Below are positions 14,392-23,804 of a stretch of DNA of 64,000 bases, piece after piece. Made by a program: the position numbers and the translations under genes. Each line of letters begins with the position of its first letter. Position 1 is the first letter of the stretch. The notes beneath the pieces were generated by a model. It worked only from the letters and a program-made list of their open reading frames with translations, ran no database searches and was not told the origin of the DNA. The DNA is from Ornithomonoglobus_A sp045532455 (GTDB lineage: Bacteria > Bacillota > Clostridia > UBA1381), in NCBI GenBank assembly GCA_045532455.1, contig JAZSFX010000005.1, positions 1 through 64,000 of the forward strand. The letters run 5' to 3'.

Positions 14392-16197
14392 TTAAAAGCC
14401 TATTTCAAATTCCAACGCATCGCAGTTGTACTTTTTGCGGTAAACGTCCTCAACCTCATATTCAAATATATATCTGCCCTTTGGCGTATTTTTTTCCTTT
14501 ACCTTGATTGCACTTGCCTTAACGGTTTTACTTGGTAGGAGCTTACCTGTTTTCTGGTCGGTGTGTAGAAGTGTAACCTTGTCCTTTGAAGTTCCCTTTG
14601 TAAATGTTCCGTTATCCCACAAGCCGATGTACGAATATTTGTCGGTATTTGCATTATGTGCAATAAACAACTCGGCAAGACGTTCGTTCAGTATGATGTT
14701 TACACTGTAGATTGTGTACACACCGTCTTTGGAGACAACATCTGCGTCAACTGCAACTCCCTTTATGACGGGGATTTTCTTGCGCAAAGCACTCTTATAT
14801 GTGTTTTCGTCCCATAGACATTCCAAATTCTGTGTGCTTCCGCACTCGAAATACGTCTTTGATTTTTTGTTGTAAAAATACTGATTGAGCGTTACATTTT
14901 TAATAATCTGCATATTCGGTGCGATATTCAAAACTGCCTTGTCGCCCTCAATTTGCGACGAGCACGAAAGCGCGTATTCGTTATACTGCGCCCACGCTTG
15001 TGTGTCGGTAAAATCGGTGCTGATATATTCGTCTTCGATTTTTGTATCGGTGATAGTGTTCTTTAAAAATGTTTTGTAGTTATCTGAATGTGAGTGCTTC
15101 ATATACTCGTTAAGAGTCCACTCCTCTGTTTTTGTAGGATAATATACGCTTATTCCGCAAGATTGCGAGCGCATAGGTCCTTTTACGCTATGTCTTAGTG
15201 CCTGTGATAGTGCCTCTGAAATGTTTTGGGGAGTTTCGCCCACTACGTCTTTTAAAGCATTAGCAAGCGATAAAATATCCACCATTTCACTGCCTGCACA
15301 TCTTTGTGCTCCCTCCATCATTCTTGTAACTGCACCAAGCGCACTAAGGTTCTGAGAATGAGTTAAAAGCTCGTGTGCCATTCCGTCAAATGCAAGGTTT
15401 AAATTTGTCATCTGCGATAAGTCTATGCACGAAAGCTGTGCCATCTCAAGATTACCCTCTTTTTCGCATTTTCTTAAGTACGCGTTGCACATTTCGTTAC
15501 ACATTTCGCCAACGCTTGCGTCGGGGAAGTCTATAATACACTCCATAAGCGCACTATAGTCAAAGCCGCTGCATTTTTCCTCGCTCGCTACCATATACTT
15601 TGCATATGTCGAAAGCGCGGTTGCCATCTCCAATGATGACATATACGCACCGTCGAAGCAGATTGCGTCGAGCACGGTGTTGGTTTTACTGAGAGCATAG
15701 TACATTTCTTCTATGTTAAGTGTGTCGCCGCCATAAGTTTGGTCGTTCAGGACCTCCATTCCGTTACCGTCGCCAACCAGAATAAGCATATATTTGTCTG
15801 CCTCAAACTCTGTCATTCCCCAATTTATAAAGTCGGAAAAGACACCGTAGTCTCCCATTGATGCGCTCTGCTTCTGGTCCTTTAAGTACAAAGAGCCTTT
15901 TTGCATTACAAAGCGCTGAAGATAATCTCCGTCAACACCCTCTATTTCCCAATCTGTGCCGCCGCCCGTCTGTACAACAACGTTTACGTTTTGCGGATAC
16001 TTGATTTGTGATAGCTCCTCCATTATGCGTGAGGTTTTTCCTCCGTTATCGGAGCAGGCATATATTAAAACTGTCCACGTACTCTCGCTCGTGGGTTTTG
16101 CTTTTTTTTCTTCTTTAAAGGTTATTTTTGTTGAGCCGCACGCACACAAAAGTGTAATTGCAAAAAGCACAACAAAAGCAAAAATGCCTTTTTTCAT
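14392..16197 (-). CDS. Clostripain (peptidase C11) family lipoprotein lacking the catalytic His and Cys
   Basis: A 601-residue secreted lipoprotein: signal KKGIFAFVVLFAITLLCACG with lipobox LCAC (lipidated Cys about 20). The peptidase C11 core is recognisable from WTVLIYACSDNGG to GISVYYPTKT. In active members the sequence runs L-I-L-W-x-H-G-G-G and F-D-A-C-L-M; here the two sites read LILVGDGNG and FDGAYMSS, so both catalytic residues are replaced. The C-terminal part is beta-rich. ATG 16197 is chosen because GGAGGA lies 4 nt upstream. It is probably a surface pseudoprotease with a binding role. Confidence 0.8.
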   Translation of the reverse strand: MKKGIFAFVVLFAITLLCACGSTKITFKEEKKAKPTSESTWTVLIYACSDNGGKTSRIMEELSQIKYPQNVNVVVQTGGGTDWEIEGVDGDYLQRFVMQKGSLYLKDQKQSASMGDYGVFSDFINWGMTEFEADKYMLILVGDGNGMEVLNDQTYGGDTLNIEEMYYALSKTNTVLDAICFDGAYMSSLEMATALSTYAKYMVASEEKCSGFDYSALMECIIDFPDASVGEMCNEMCNAYLRKCEKEGNLEMAQLSCIDLSQMTNLNLAFDGMAHELLTHSQNLSALGAVTRMMEGAQRCAGSEMVDILSLANALKDVVGETPQNISEALSQALRHSVKGPMRSQSCGISVYYPTKTEEWTLNEYMKHSHSDNYKTFLKNTITDTKIEDEYISTDFTDTQAWAQYNEYALSCSSQIEGDKAVLNIAPNMQIIKNVTLNQYFYNKKSKTYFECGSTQNLECLWDENTYKSALRKKIPVIKGVAVDADVVSKDGVYTIYSVNIILNERLAELFIAHNANTDKYSYIGLWDNGTFTKGTSKDKVTLLHTDQKTGKLLPSKTVKASAIKVKEKNTPKGRYIFEYEVEDVYRKKYNCDALEFEIGF

Positions 16198-16276
16198 ATA
16201 TTCCTCCATTCTTTTGTTAATCAGAAAAAAACACCATAAAACAAAACGATGCAAGTTTTATGATGTGTTTTTCTGA

Positions 16277-16447
16277 TTAATCCTCAACAGGAGCGCCTAC
16301 AGGACAAACACCTGCACAAGCACCGCAGCCAATGCATGTATCAGCATCGATAACATATTGAGCATCGCCCTCTGATATTGCGCTTACAGGACATTCTCCT
16401 GCACAAGCACCGCAGCTGATGCAGTCTTCTGTGATTTTGTATGCCAT
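16277..16447 (-). CDS. 2[4Fe-4S] ferredoxin
   Basis: A 56-residue bacterial-type ferredoxin. The two clusters are marked by CISCGACAGECP (residues 9-20) and CIGCGACAGVCP (about 37-48), the classical CxxCxxCxxxCP pair, in an internally duplicated fold. It carries low-potential electrons for anaerobic metabolism such as pyruvate-ferredoxin oxidoreductase. Ribosome site GGAGG precedes the ATG at 16447. It is transcribed alone from its own promoter (16543-16571) and may read into the lipoprotein gene. Confidence 0.96.
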   Translation of the reverse strand: MAYKITEDCISCGACAGECPVSAISEGDAQYVIDADTCIGCGACAGVCPVGAPVED

Positions 16448-16542
16448 ATTCGTTTCCTCCTTGTCTATATATTAAATAAAAAGTCTGATGACCTATATTT
16501 TAGATTTTGTGCCAAGCGTACATACATCGCCTCGCAACTTAT

Positions 16543-16571
16543 ATTGTATCATAAAAATGTTGTTTCTTCAA
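16543..16571 (-). promoter_or_regulatory. Ferredoxin promoter
   Basis: Minus-strand TTGAAG (16571-16566), 17-bp spacer and TACAAT (16548-16543). Confidence 0.7.
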
Positions 16572-16592
16572 GTGCTTTATATTAAATTATTG

Positions 16593-17399
16593 TTACCTTT
16601 TTATGACTTCTACCTCGTCTACGTTAAACTCCCTGAGGATTTTTTCTTCCTCGTCGTCTATTCTTACGGTTACCTTGCCCTGCAAAAGAGCCACGTACTC
16701 GACTACGCCCTCGCCTATGGGTGTTTTTACTTCTATGCCCACCGCGGGACTCTTGCCGATAAGCTCCTCATATGTATCCTGCTCGTATTTTAGACAACAC
16801 ATTAATCTTCCGCACGCACCGCTTATTTTTGTGGGGTTAAGCGATAAGCCCTGCTCCTTTGCCATTTTGATTGATACGGGCACGAACTCATCGAGCCAGC
16901 TTGAGCAGCACAGCTTTCTTCCGCAAGCGCCTATTGAGCCTAATGTTTTGGACTCATCTCTTACTCCAATTTGTCTTAGCTCTATTCTCTTTTTAAAGAT
17001 AAGTGCCAAATCCTTTACAAGCTCTCTGAAGTCTACACGTCCCTCCGACGTGAAGTAGAAAAGGATTTTTGTATCGTCAAAGGTGAACTCGGCATTTACG
17101 AGCTTCATCTCAAGACCGTGTTCTTCTATCTTTTTCTTGCAGATTTCAAGAGCCTGCGGCTCTTGCTCACGGTGTCTTTGGTAAATTTCGGTATCCTCGG
17201 GAGTGGCAAGTCTTATGACACCCTTAAGCGGTGTTTTTAACTCCTCCTCGATGTCCTGTATGCCCATTGCAACTTTTCCGTATTCTATACCTCTTTTGGT
17301 TTCGACAATTACATTGTCGCCTTGTTTTATCGAAAAGCCTAACGGGTCAAAATAATAGATTTTGCCCGCAGGACGAAATGTTACTCCTACTATTCGCAT
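16593..17399 (-). CDS. ricT: RicT (YaaT), PSP1 domain protein, partner of RNase Y regulation
   Basis: A 268-residue PSP1-domain protein. RIVGVTFRPAGKIYYFDP begins the family's conserved core; the cysteine pairs GACGRKLCCSSWLDEF and GACGRLMCCLKYE, ligands of the iron-sulfur cluster of the RicAFT complex, are present. In Bacillus subtilis the Ric complex modulates RNase Y, sporulation and competence. ATG 17399 is chosen with GGAGG 7 nt upstream; the open frame continues upstream into a GTAGGG repeat that supplies a false TTG start. Clostridial genomes often lack one or more Ric partners. Confidence 0.93.
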   Translation of the reverse strand: MRIVGVTFRPAGKIYYFDPLGFSIKQGDNVIVETKRGIEYGKVAMGIQDIEEELKTPLKGVIRLATPEDTEIYQRHREQEPQALEICKKKIEEHGLEMKLVNAEFTFDDTKILFYFTSEGRVDFRELVKDLALIFKKRIELRQIGVRDESKTLGSIGACGRKLCCSSWLDEFVPVSIKMAKEQGLSLNPTKISGACGRLMCCLKYEQDTYEELIGKSPAVGIEVKTPIGEGVVEYVALLQGKVTVRIDDEEEKILREFNVDEVEVIKR

Positions 17400-17429
17400 A
17401 TGTTTCCTCCAATTATGTTTGTTTTTGTT

Positions 17430-17500
17430 CGGGAGGAGCAAGCCCCTCCCCTACGGCGGTTATTTTGTTTTCCGTAGGGGCGCCCCTGTGTGGTCGCCCG
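17430..17500. repeat. Two family-1 palindromes in opposite orientation
   Basis: Minus-strand unit 17430-17454 (stem GGGGAGG/CCTCCC) and plus-strand unit 17474-17500 (GTAGGGGCGCCCC...), between rodA and ricT. Confidence 0.8.
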
Positions 17501-17531
17501 TTATGGTGAGATGGATAAATTTAACCGAATT

Positions 17532-18680
17532 TTAATATAAATCTACCGATATTCGTGGCTTATTATGATACTCTACACTTAATACCAGCCCGATTGCTGC
17601 AAGGTTGGTTATGAGCGACGTTCCGCCATAACTCAAAAACGGTAGCGGAATACCTGTTACGGGTGTGAGACCGATACACATTCCAACGTTTTCGAAGGTG
17701 TGGAACAAAAACAGCGCACCAACTCCCGTGCAGATGTATCTGCCAAAGGCGTTATCTGCTTTTTGTGCCGCCTTAAAGCACCTTAAAATAATAGCAAAAA
17801 GAACAAGAACAACAAGCATTGCGCCAATGAAGCCGAATTCTTCGCTTATTACACTATATATAAAGTCGGTCGACTTGGTGGGCAGATACCCCATCTGGTT
17901 TTGTGTGCCCTCAAGGTAGCCTTTGCCAAAAAGCTGACCCGAGCCAACCGCGATTTTTGACTGAATTACGTTGTATCCCTTATTTAACGGGTCCATTTCG
18001 GGATTTAAAAATACCTGTATTCTGTTGCGCTGATATTCCGAAAGCACATATTTATATATAAACGGTAGTGAGCAGACACCTGCTATTCCTACGGGTATGA
18101 TATATTTATATGAGAGCTTTGCAACAAAAATCATACACAAAAACATAAATACAAATACCATTGTACTACCCATATCGGGCTGAAGCAGAATAAGCGCCAC
18201 AGGCACGCCAATATGGAGCAGTAACCCTAAAATTACAGGTATTTTATTTACTTTATCGCCCACTTTTTCTAAGTGGTACGAGAATGTTATAATAAAGCAC
18301 AGCTTTGCAATTTCGGCAGGCTGCAGACCCACAGAGCCGAATCTTATCCAGCTTCGCGCTCCCCAGTCGCCCGTTACGCCGAAGAACAAAACGAACACGA
18401 GAATGATAATAGAAAAAATATAAATCGGCTTTATAAGGTTTTTAAACTGCTCATAGTCGAAAAAGCAGATGAAAATACACGCCGCAGCGCCAAGCAAAAG
18501 CCCCGCACTCTGCACAATTACGTTTGTGTTTGTCTGCATTGAGCGCGTAGCAGAAAATATGACAATCACACCAAAAATGGCAAGTGCTATTGTCATAATA
18601 AAAAGAAAATAATCAAATTCTTTCGCCATTACTGTGCGTTTGTCGATACCGTAGTGTTTTTGTTGTTTTGCTTTCTTCAA
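17532..18680 (-). CDS. rodA: SEDS peptidoglycan glycosyltransferase RodA
   Basis: A 382-residue SEDS-family glycosyltransferase with about ten membrane helices. Signatures are GDWGARSWIRFGSVGLQPAE, LILLQPDMGS, the loop with KGYNVIQSKIAVGSGQLFGKG and the end TPVTGIPLPFLSYGGTS. RodA polymerises lateral-wall peptidoglycan with a class B PBP. Its position directly after divIVA in a sepF-ylmH cluster is usual in Clostridia. The start is TTG 18680 with GAGGA upstream; ATG 18629 is an alternative that would remove 17 residues. Confidence 0.93.
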   Translation of the reverse strand: MKKAKQQKHYGIDKRTVMAKEFDYFLFIMTIALAIFGVIVIFSATRSMQTNTNVIVQSAGLLLGAAACIFICFFDYEQFKNLIKPIYIFSIIILVFVLFFGVTGDWGARSWIRFGSVGLQPAEIAKLCFIITFSYHLEKVGDKVNKIPVILGLLLHIGVPVALILLQPDMGSTMVFVFMFLCMIFVAKLSYKYIIPVGIAGVCSLPFIYKYVLSEYQRNRIQVFLNPEMDPLNKGYNVIQSKIAVGSGQLFGKGYLEGTQNQMGYLPTKSTDFIYSVISEEFGFIGAMLVVLVLFAIILRCFKAAQKADNAFGRYICTGVGALFLFHTFENVGMCIGLTPVTGIPLPFLSYGGTSLITNLAAIGLVLSVEYHNKPRISVDLY

Positions 18681-18686
18681 AATTAA

Positions 18687-19121
18687 TTATTCCTCTAATG
18701 CTTTTATTATTCCCTCACTCAGTGCCTTTATCTTTTTTTTGTATTCCTCTGCTTGAGTCTTTAACGATAAAAGCTCGTGGTGTTTTCTCATTTGTGCCTC
18801 CTCGATGTCCCGTTGCTCTTTTTGTGCGTCGAGCTTTGCTTTTTCGATTATTGTATTTGCTTCGAGTTTTGCGGCATTGATGATTTCGTCTGCATTTTTT
18901 TGTGCAACTGTTACTGTCTGCTTTAATGTGATATCCATAAGCTTGTAACGGTCAAGCGCCTCCTGAATTTCGAGGTTTTTATTTCTTAGCTCTTTGTTTT
19001 CTTTACACAAAAACTCATAGTCATGCAAGATTGCCTCTAAAAAATCGTCAACCTGTTCAATATCATAACCTTTTATCTTTTTTTCGAAATCTTTATTTTG
19101 AATGTCTATAGGTTTTATCAT
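18687..19121 (-). CDS. divIVA: DivIVA domain-containing protein
   Basis: A 144-residue coiled-coil protein. The N-terminal DivIVA lipid-binding domain reads IKPIDIQNKDFEKKIKGYDIEQVDDFLE, with the usual Phe/Lys tip, followed by a continuous coiled coil to the end. DivIVA proteins bind concave membrane at poles and septa and recruit division or wall proteins. ATG 19121 has GGAGG 6 nt upstream. It lies 22 bp from ylmH and 7 bp from rodA, so the three are one transcript. Confidence 0.92.
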   Translation of the reverse strand: MIKPIDIQNKDFEKKIKGYDIEQVDDFLEAILHDYEFLCKENKELRNKNLEIQEALDRYKLMDITLKQTVTVAQKNADEIINAAKLEANTIIEKAKLDAQKEQRDIEEAQMRKHHELLSLKTQAEEYKKKIKALSEGIIKALEE

Positions 19122-19143
19122 ATTTCCACCTCCACAAAACTGA

Positions 19144-19899
19144 TTACAGATATTTATCCACACTTATGTGCAACCTGTCTTTTCTCGTTTTTGCGCCTTC
19201 ATCAGCAACAACAAATCTGCCAAAGCCGCGTATGGAGAGCAAATCTCCCACATTAACGGACTTTGAATTATCGCTTATTATGCGGTGGTTTATCTTTACC
19301 TTTGCACCGCTTATCATATCTGCTGCTTTTTGCCTCGAAAGCTTAGTTATAGCACCAACAACCGCGTCGGCACGCATTGAGGCGCATACAAGCTCTAATC
19401 TTTGATATCTTGGCTTTATCTTTTGTGCCTCCTGCATATCGGTTTCCTCGATATGTACACCCTGACTTCCGATTTTTGTAAGGTTCTGGCAGATATACGG
19501 CGCAATATCCTCACTCACAAAGCAGATGGCGCTATTATCCCCAACAACTGCAATGTCGCCAAGCTTATTTCGCTCTATGCCGAGCGACAAAAGCGAGCCA
19601 AGATAGTCCCTATGTGTGAGAGGCTTTGTAAAAAGTCCGCTTATTTTAAGCGCTTTTATGGGAAATTCGCCTGTGTCGCACTCACTCCACTCGGGAAAAA
19701 CACCGAGCATTTTACACTCGCTTTCTTCAAATCCGCCAAAAAACATTGTATTAAAGCCATATGGAAAAACTGCCCTTTCCTGAATGGTTGCTATTTCGCC
19801 ACCGTCAAGAAATGATGAGAATTTGGCAGTTGCGTGTTTTTCGCACAAACGAAAAAGGTCGTTTATTTTAGAAATAAGAAGCTTATCTGACGCTTCCAT
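19144..19899 (-). CDS. ylmH: YlmH, S4-domain RNA-binding protein
   Basis: A 251-residue YlmH. The central domain has VFPYGFNTMFFGGF and PEWSECDTGEFPIKAL; the C-terminal S4 RNA-binding domain reads LSRQKAADMISGAKVKINHR and NVGDLLSIRGFGRF. YlmH binds ribosomes and helps rescue stalled translation in Bacillus. The gene overlaps the end of sepF by 17 bp. Conserved neighbour of sepF and divIVA. Confidence 0.94.
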   Translation of the reverse strand: MEASDKLLISKINDLFRLCEKHATAKFSSFLDGGEIATIQERAVFPYGFNTMFFGGFEESECKMLGVFPEWSECDTGEFPIKALKISGLFTKPLTHRDYLGSLLSLGIERNKLGDIAVVGDNSAICFVSEDIAPYICQNLTKIGSQGVHIEETDMQEAQKIKPRYQRLELVCASMRADAVVGAITKLSRQKAADMISGAKVKINHRIISDNSKSVNVGDLLSIRGFGRFVVADEGAKTRKDRLHISVDKYL

Positions 19900-20371
19900 A
19901 GTTCCAATTGAAGTTGTTTCTTGTATGCTCGTTTATGTTATCGCCCGAAATATCAACGTTACGAGGTGCTGCCACATAAATACCGTCTGTTATTTTGCGC
20001 ATATTTCCGCCTACTGCATAAACTGTACCCGAAACAAAGTCAACTACTCTTGTTGCAACTGCACTGTCTTTCATTCCTGCAACGTCAAAAATAGCAACAA
20101 GGTTAGATGTTATAACGCTTGATATTTTATATGAGTCTTCAAACACCTGCGGCTTGAAAATCTGAACATTTGCACTGTTATCTCTCGAAGTTATGGGTAC
20201 AACATTAGATGTGGATTTTTTTCGTGTATATAGCTTGCTCTTTGACTTCTTTTCCTCGACTTCACCGTCTTCGTCAAGAGCTTCGTCGTTTACATAGTCC
20301 TCCTCATCATAATCCTCCAAGCTTCCAAAACCCATAAAGTTTTTAATGCTTGTCCACGCACTGTTTTTCAT
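19883..20371 (-). CDS. sepF: Cell division protein SepF
   Basis: A 162-residue SepF. The N-terminal amphipathic membrane-binding helix (MKNSAWTSIKNFMGFG) is followed by an acidic linker and the C-terminal SepF domain (VQIFKPQVFEDSYKISSVI, FVSGTVYAVGGNMRKI). It polymerises into arcs that tether FtsZ to the membrane at the septum. The C-terminal tail (about 140-162) is Asn-rich and divergent. It overlaps ylmH and follows yggS, the conserved order of Firmicutes. Confidence 0.95.
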   Translation of the reverse strand: MKNSAWTSIKNFMGFGSLEDYDEEDYVNDEALDEDGEVEEKKSKSKLYTRKKSTSNVVPITSRDNSANVQIFKPQVFEDSYKISSVITSNLVAIFDVAGMKDSAVATRVVDFVSGTVYAVGGNMRKITDGIYVAAPRNVDISGDNINEHTRNNFNWNYGSVR

Positions 20372-20433
20372 AACCTTTTTCTCCTTTTCTTTTTATATAT
20401 TTAAATGTAACCGCAAGCCCTGCAATTACAAAA

Positions 20434-21126
20434 TTAACAAATTGTTTCGCGCTTTCCAAAGATGGCACTTCCTACCCGTACCATATTTGCGCCGCACTCA
20501 ATGGCTGTTTCAAAATCACCGCTCATTCCCATAGAGAGTATCTCCATACTCACATTTTTGTAGGTTTTTTGCTGATATTTTTTGTACAGCTCATTCATAT
20601 TTTTAAAGTGAATACTAATTTCTTGCGCCTCGCCCTTTGGTGCTATTGTCATAAGTCCTTTTACTCTTATGTTCTCAAGTTCACCTGCACACAAAAGCAT
20701 TGTTTTGAGTTCCTCGGGCTTAATTCCCGACTTTGTTTCCTCGCCCGAAATATTTACCTGAATTAAGATATCCATCACAAGATTATGCTTTTTTGCGCTT
20801 TTGTCTATCTCTTTCATAAGTTTTATGGAGTCGACCGAATGAATAAGCGACACCTTATCTATTATATATTTTATCTTGTTACTTTGCAGCTGACCTATCT
20901 GGTGAATTCTTACACTCTCTAAATCCCCAAACTTATCGCGGATTTCTTGCGGGCGGTTTTCGCCAATGTCCCCCACTCCTAACGAAATAGCCTCGTTTAT
21001 AACATCTGCACTGTGTGTTTTTGTTACTGCAATAAGTGTTATGTCCTCGCCTGATTTTCCTACGCGCTTTGCCGCAGAGTCAATTCGCTCCAAAACATTG
21101 TTAAGATTTTTACTGATTTCGCTCAT
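20434..21126 (-). CDS. yggS: YggS/YlmE family pyridoxal-phosphate homeostasis protein
   Basis: A 230-residue PLP-binding protein with a fold type III barrel. The PLP Lys lies in ITLIAVTKTHSADV (about 36), with GENRPQEIRDKF, IHQIGQLQSNKIKY and SMGMSGDFETAIECGANMVRVG. It buffers free PLP and influences amino-acid metabolism. In this cluster it is the gene before sepF, as ylmE is in Bacillus. 62 bp separate it from sepF. Confidence 0.95.
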   Translation of the reverse strand: MSEISKNLNNVLERIDSAAKRVGKSGEDITLIAVTKTHSADVINEAISLGVGDIGENRPQEIRDKFGDLESVRIHQIGQLQSNKIKYIIDKVSLIHSVDSIKLMKEIDKSAKKHNLVMDILIQVNISGEETKSGIKPEELKTMLLCAGELENIRVKGLMTIAPKGEAQEISIHFKNMNELYKKYQQKTYKNVSMEILSMGMSGDFETAIECGANMVRVGSAIFGKRETIC

Positions 21127-21149
21127 TATGACTCTTTCACCACCGCTTG

Positions 21150-22352
21150 TTATTTTTCGCCGACAATAATGCGTTCCATATTCTCTAGCTTGTATTGCGC
21201 GTTGGGCAGTGAGTTTATTATAACATAATCCTCCTGCGTGTTTGTGTAGTCAACTGTGCAATAACAACTGTAGTTCTGTGCGCCTTTTGAGGCAAGAACG
21301 TATTTGTCTCCGTTTTTGTCTGTTCTTATAGCATAGACGGGTACTTTGTATCCGCTATAGCTTTCGAAAATAAGCTCGGCACTTGAGGCTCTGTACGAAA
21401 ACGCACCCTCGATATATGTTGAGCATTTTATTGTAACAAGCCTGTCCTCGCCATCTTCCTCGCTTATGTTATAGATTGTTCCTTTTATGTTGTCCTCACC
21501 GATTGCATCGAGCACAACTGTAACACCCTCACCTTTTTTGTGGCCCTCAATTTCATTAGCGCTTACGCTCATAAGAAGATACCACGTATGATTGTTTACC
21601 ACCTTGCCGATTGGCTCTCCGTCTTTGACGGTTGAGCTTGTGAGACGGTCGTTTACAATGCCTGGAAGTGAATTTATATACTCTACTGTGTAGCCATCAA
21701 TATCATCAACCTTTAAAAATGCCTCCAGACCGTCGGTGTATGTGGTAAACACACCCGATTTTGTGGTTCTTATTTCGCTTTTTGACGAGTTGATTTTTTG
21801 CTCTATATCCGCTTTTTGCGCATAAAGCTCCTCTAAAATGTTCTGCTCGCTTATCTCGTTACCCTGGCGGATATCGTTTATCATTTTTTTGTATTCGCCA
21901 ATGCGTAAAACATCGTTACGACGTGTTACGTTTGGAATATCCTCAACTATTGCGGCAACGCGGCTTTCGGTATCAGTTCTGTCGAAACGGAAGTCTGTAA
22001 ACTCTGTGTCGCTTTCCTTTTGTTTTTCTATTTTGTTGTCGATAGTTCGCAAGGATTTTAACGTTTCGGGCGATATATCGGTGTGATATATAGTTGCCAG
22101 CAGTGAATCTGCTTTTATTCTTTCACCGTCGCGGACATTGTTGTAGAGTGTGCCTGCAGTGTCGGCAAAGTAGATTTCTTCGTCGCGGATAATGTATGCT
22201 TTTTTTGCACTTATGCTTTTTTTGACCGTTTCGTATGAGTGCTCGAGCGTATTTACGGGCACCGAAACGTAGTACACCGCCGCCGCAGTTGCAATTATAA
22301 CAATAAAAACAAAAACGCAAAGCAGTGCTTTTTTTATTTTATTTATTATCAT
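21150..22352 (-). CDS. HlyD-like membrane-anchored adaptor protein
   Basis: A 400-residue protein with one N-terminal membrane helix (KALLCVFVFIVIIATAAAVYYV) and an extracytoplasmic region. Residues about 50-100 read as a split biotinyl-lipoyl domain (DTAGTLYNNVRDGERIKADSLLATIY); a helical hairpin with coiled coil follows (about 105-195), then a return beta-barrel domain. Such HlyD-like proteins are regularly the first gene of the sepF cluster in Clostridia, but no partner transporter is next to it here. Its role in division or wall assembly is inferred from position only. Confidence 0.8.
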   Translation of the reverse strand: MIINKIKKALLCVFVFIVIIATAAAVYYVSVPVNTLEHSYETVKKSISAKKAYIIRDEEIYFADTAGTLYNNVRDGERIKADSLLATIYHTDISPETLKSLRTIDNKIEKQKESDTEFTDFRFDRTDTESRVAAIVEDIPNVTRRNDVLRIGEYKKMINDIRQGNEISEQNILEELYAQKADIEQKINSSKSEIRTTKSGVFTTYTDGLEAFLKVDDIDGYTVEYINSLPGIVNDRLTSSTVKDGEPIGKVVNNHTWYLLMSVSANEIEGHKKGEGVTVVLDAIGEDNIKGTIYNISEEDGEDRLVTIKCSTYIEGAFSYRASSAELIFESYSGYKVPVYAIRTDKNGDKYVLASKGAQNYSCYCTVDYTNTQEDYVIINSLPNAQYKLENMERIIVGEK

Positions 22353-22460
22353 TTGAATCTTTCACCAACCTGTTTTTTTATGACGGGATTACCTATGGCA
22401 CTTTGGAAAAATCTCTAAATAGATTTTGCGCAAACAAAACGACGACGTATGCGATACCCC

Positions 22461-22519
22461 GTAGGGAATGGCGCTTGTCGACATTCCGTAATCGGAGCAT
22501 CGTAAACGCTGCACCCTAC
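22461..22519. repeat. Pair of family-1 palindromes, convergent
   Basis: Plus unit 22461-22488 (stem GGAATG/CATTCC) and minus unit 22493-22519 (stem GTGCA/TGCTC). The same two types recur as a pair at 62469-62534. Confidence 0.85.
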
Positions 22520-22547
22520 AATGCGTAAAAGATATGACGGGATTTTT

Positions 22548-23687
22548 TCAAAGGAAGTAGAGCAAAGCCGAGGCTGCCCCATAATACATCTCGCCTATTG
22601 CCTTTGGCGCTTTGCTTTTTAAAAAGTCAAAACCCTCTTTTTGCAGAAGCTTTACCAGAAAACAAAGACGTTGCTCGTCCTTTATTAGCGATACAACAGA
22701 GCGCAGGTCTGTTTTGCCGCGATTAAGCGCATCTGCCATCTCGTTTGTGAGCGTTATTTTAAGATACTCCTGCTTTACCTTTTCGCAAAGTTCTTCGAAG
22801 TCCCAAACCTCAAGCGGATTTATGTCCAAAATCTGCGCAGCACTCTCTACTCCGCCAATTATGTGGGCACTGTATTTTGATTGTGCCCTTTTGTAGCTTT
22901 GGTTTGTTATAAAAAACCTTTCGCCGCCAAGATATCCAAACGCCTGCTTTGTTCTTAAATATCCTTCCGTTATGCTCTTTTTTATCTTGTCGGTGTCGAA
23001 CTCCATTGTCCCCAATATCGGTTTTTGAGCGCTAACGGTTATTATGTTTTTACCTGAGCCATCAAAGTCCCGATAAAAACCCACGCCTTTTACGTCTGTT
23101 GCGATTATATTTTTTATGCCCTTATCTATAAGCATATTTACGGGCATATTGTTTATTACTCCGCCATCGACAAACTTTACGTTATCAATCTGCTTCGGCT
23201 TAAAGCCGGGGAAACTCGCACTCGCCAGGAGATAATCAACAAGCTCGCCCTTGCCGATATCCTCTAAGTATATGGCGGTTTCTTTCTTTTGGGTAAGTGA
23301 ATATGCTACAAGACCAAAATCAACAGATGACTCGCGGATTTTTTGCTCGTCTATGTGTGTAAGAAGTAACTCTCTTAACGGTGCCATATCAAGACCTTTT
23401 GACTCCTTTATGCCTTGTGCAAGACTAAAAAGGTTTTTTATGTCGAACAGGTCCTCGGGGTCTTTTATCTTTGACGGTAATGATACTATATCCGACAGTG
23501 CAATGTCTGTCCACACACTGTACGCTTTGTCGAAATCGTTCATTATAAAGAGCGCGGCATTTATTGCGCCTATCGACGTTCCGCAAACTGCGCCAATATC
23601 GATTTTAAGCTCCCTGATCGCTTTTATAGTGCCTATCTGGAATGCGCCTCTTGCGCCGCCGCCGTCAAAAACAAGTCCGTATGTCAT
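22548..23687 (-). CDS. Patatin-like phospholipase
   Basis: A 379-residue patatin-domain protein. The oxyanion motif GGGARGAF (residues 9-16), the nucleophile box GTSIG (Ser about 38) and the catalytic Asp in FVDGGVINNMPV (about 173) are all present, so the Ser-Asp dyad is intact. The C-terminal 130 residues are helical and less conserved. It would hydrolyse lipid acyl esters; the physiological substrate is unknown. It has its own promoter at 23776-23804. Confidence 0.93.
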   Translation of the reverse strand: MTYGLVFDGGGARGAFQIGTIKAIRELKIDIGAVCGTSIGAINAALFIMNDFDKAYSVWTDIALSDIVSLPSKIKDPEDLFDIKNLFSLAQGIKESKGLDMAPLRELLLTHIDEQKIRESSVDFGLVAYSLTQKKETAIYLEDIGKGELVDYLLASASFPGFKPKQIDNVKFVDGGVINNMPVNMLIDKGIKNIIATDVKGVGFYRDFDGSGKNIITVSAQKPILGTMEFDTDKIKKSITEGYLRTKQAFGYLGGERFFITNQSYKRAQSKYSAHIIGGVESAAQILDINPLEVWDFEELCEKVKQEYLKITLTNEMADALNRGKTDLRSVVSLIKDEQRLCFLVKLLQKEGFDFLKSKAPKAIGEMYYGAASALLYFL

Positions 23688-23775
23688 AGGTTTACCTCAT
23701 TTACTGTAATTATAGCATTTTTAACACATTTTTCCCTGTTTTTTCGTTTTTGTAAATTAGCATTACCCACATTAT

Positions 23776-23804
23776 ATTATATTACATATCCACCCTTGTG
23801 TCAA
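23776..23804 (-). promoter_or_regulatory. Promoter of the patatin gene
   Basis: Minus-strand TTGACA (23804-23799), 17-bp spacer, TATAAT (23781-23776): fully consensus. Confidence 0.8.
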
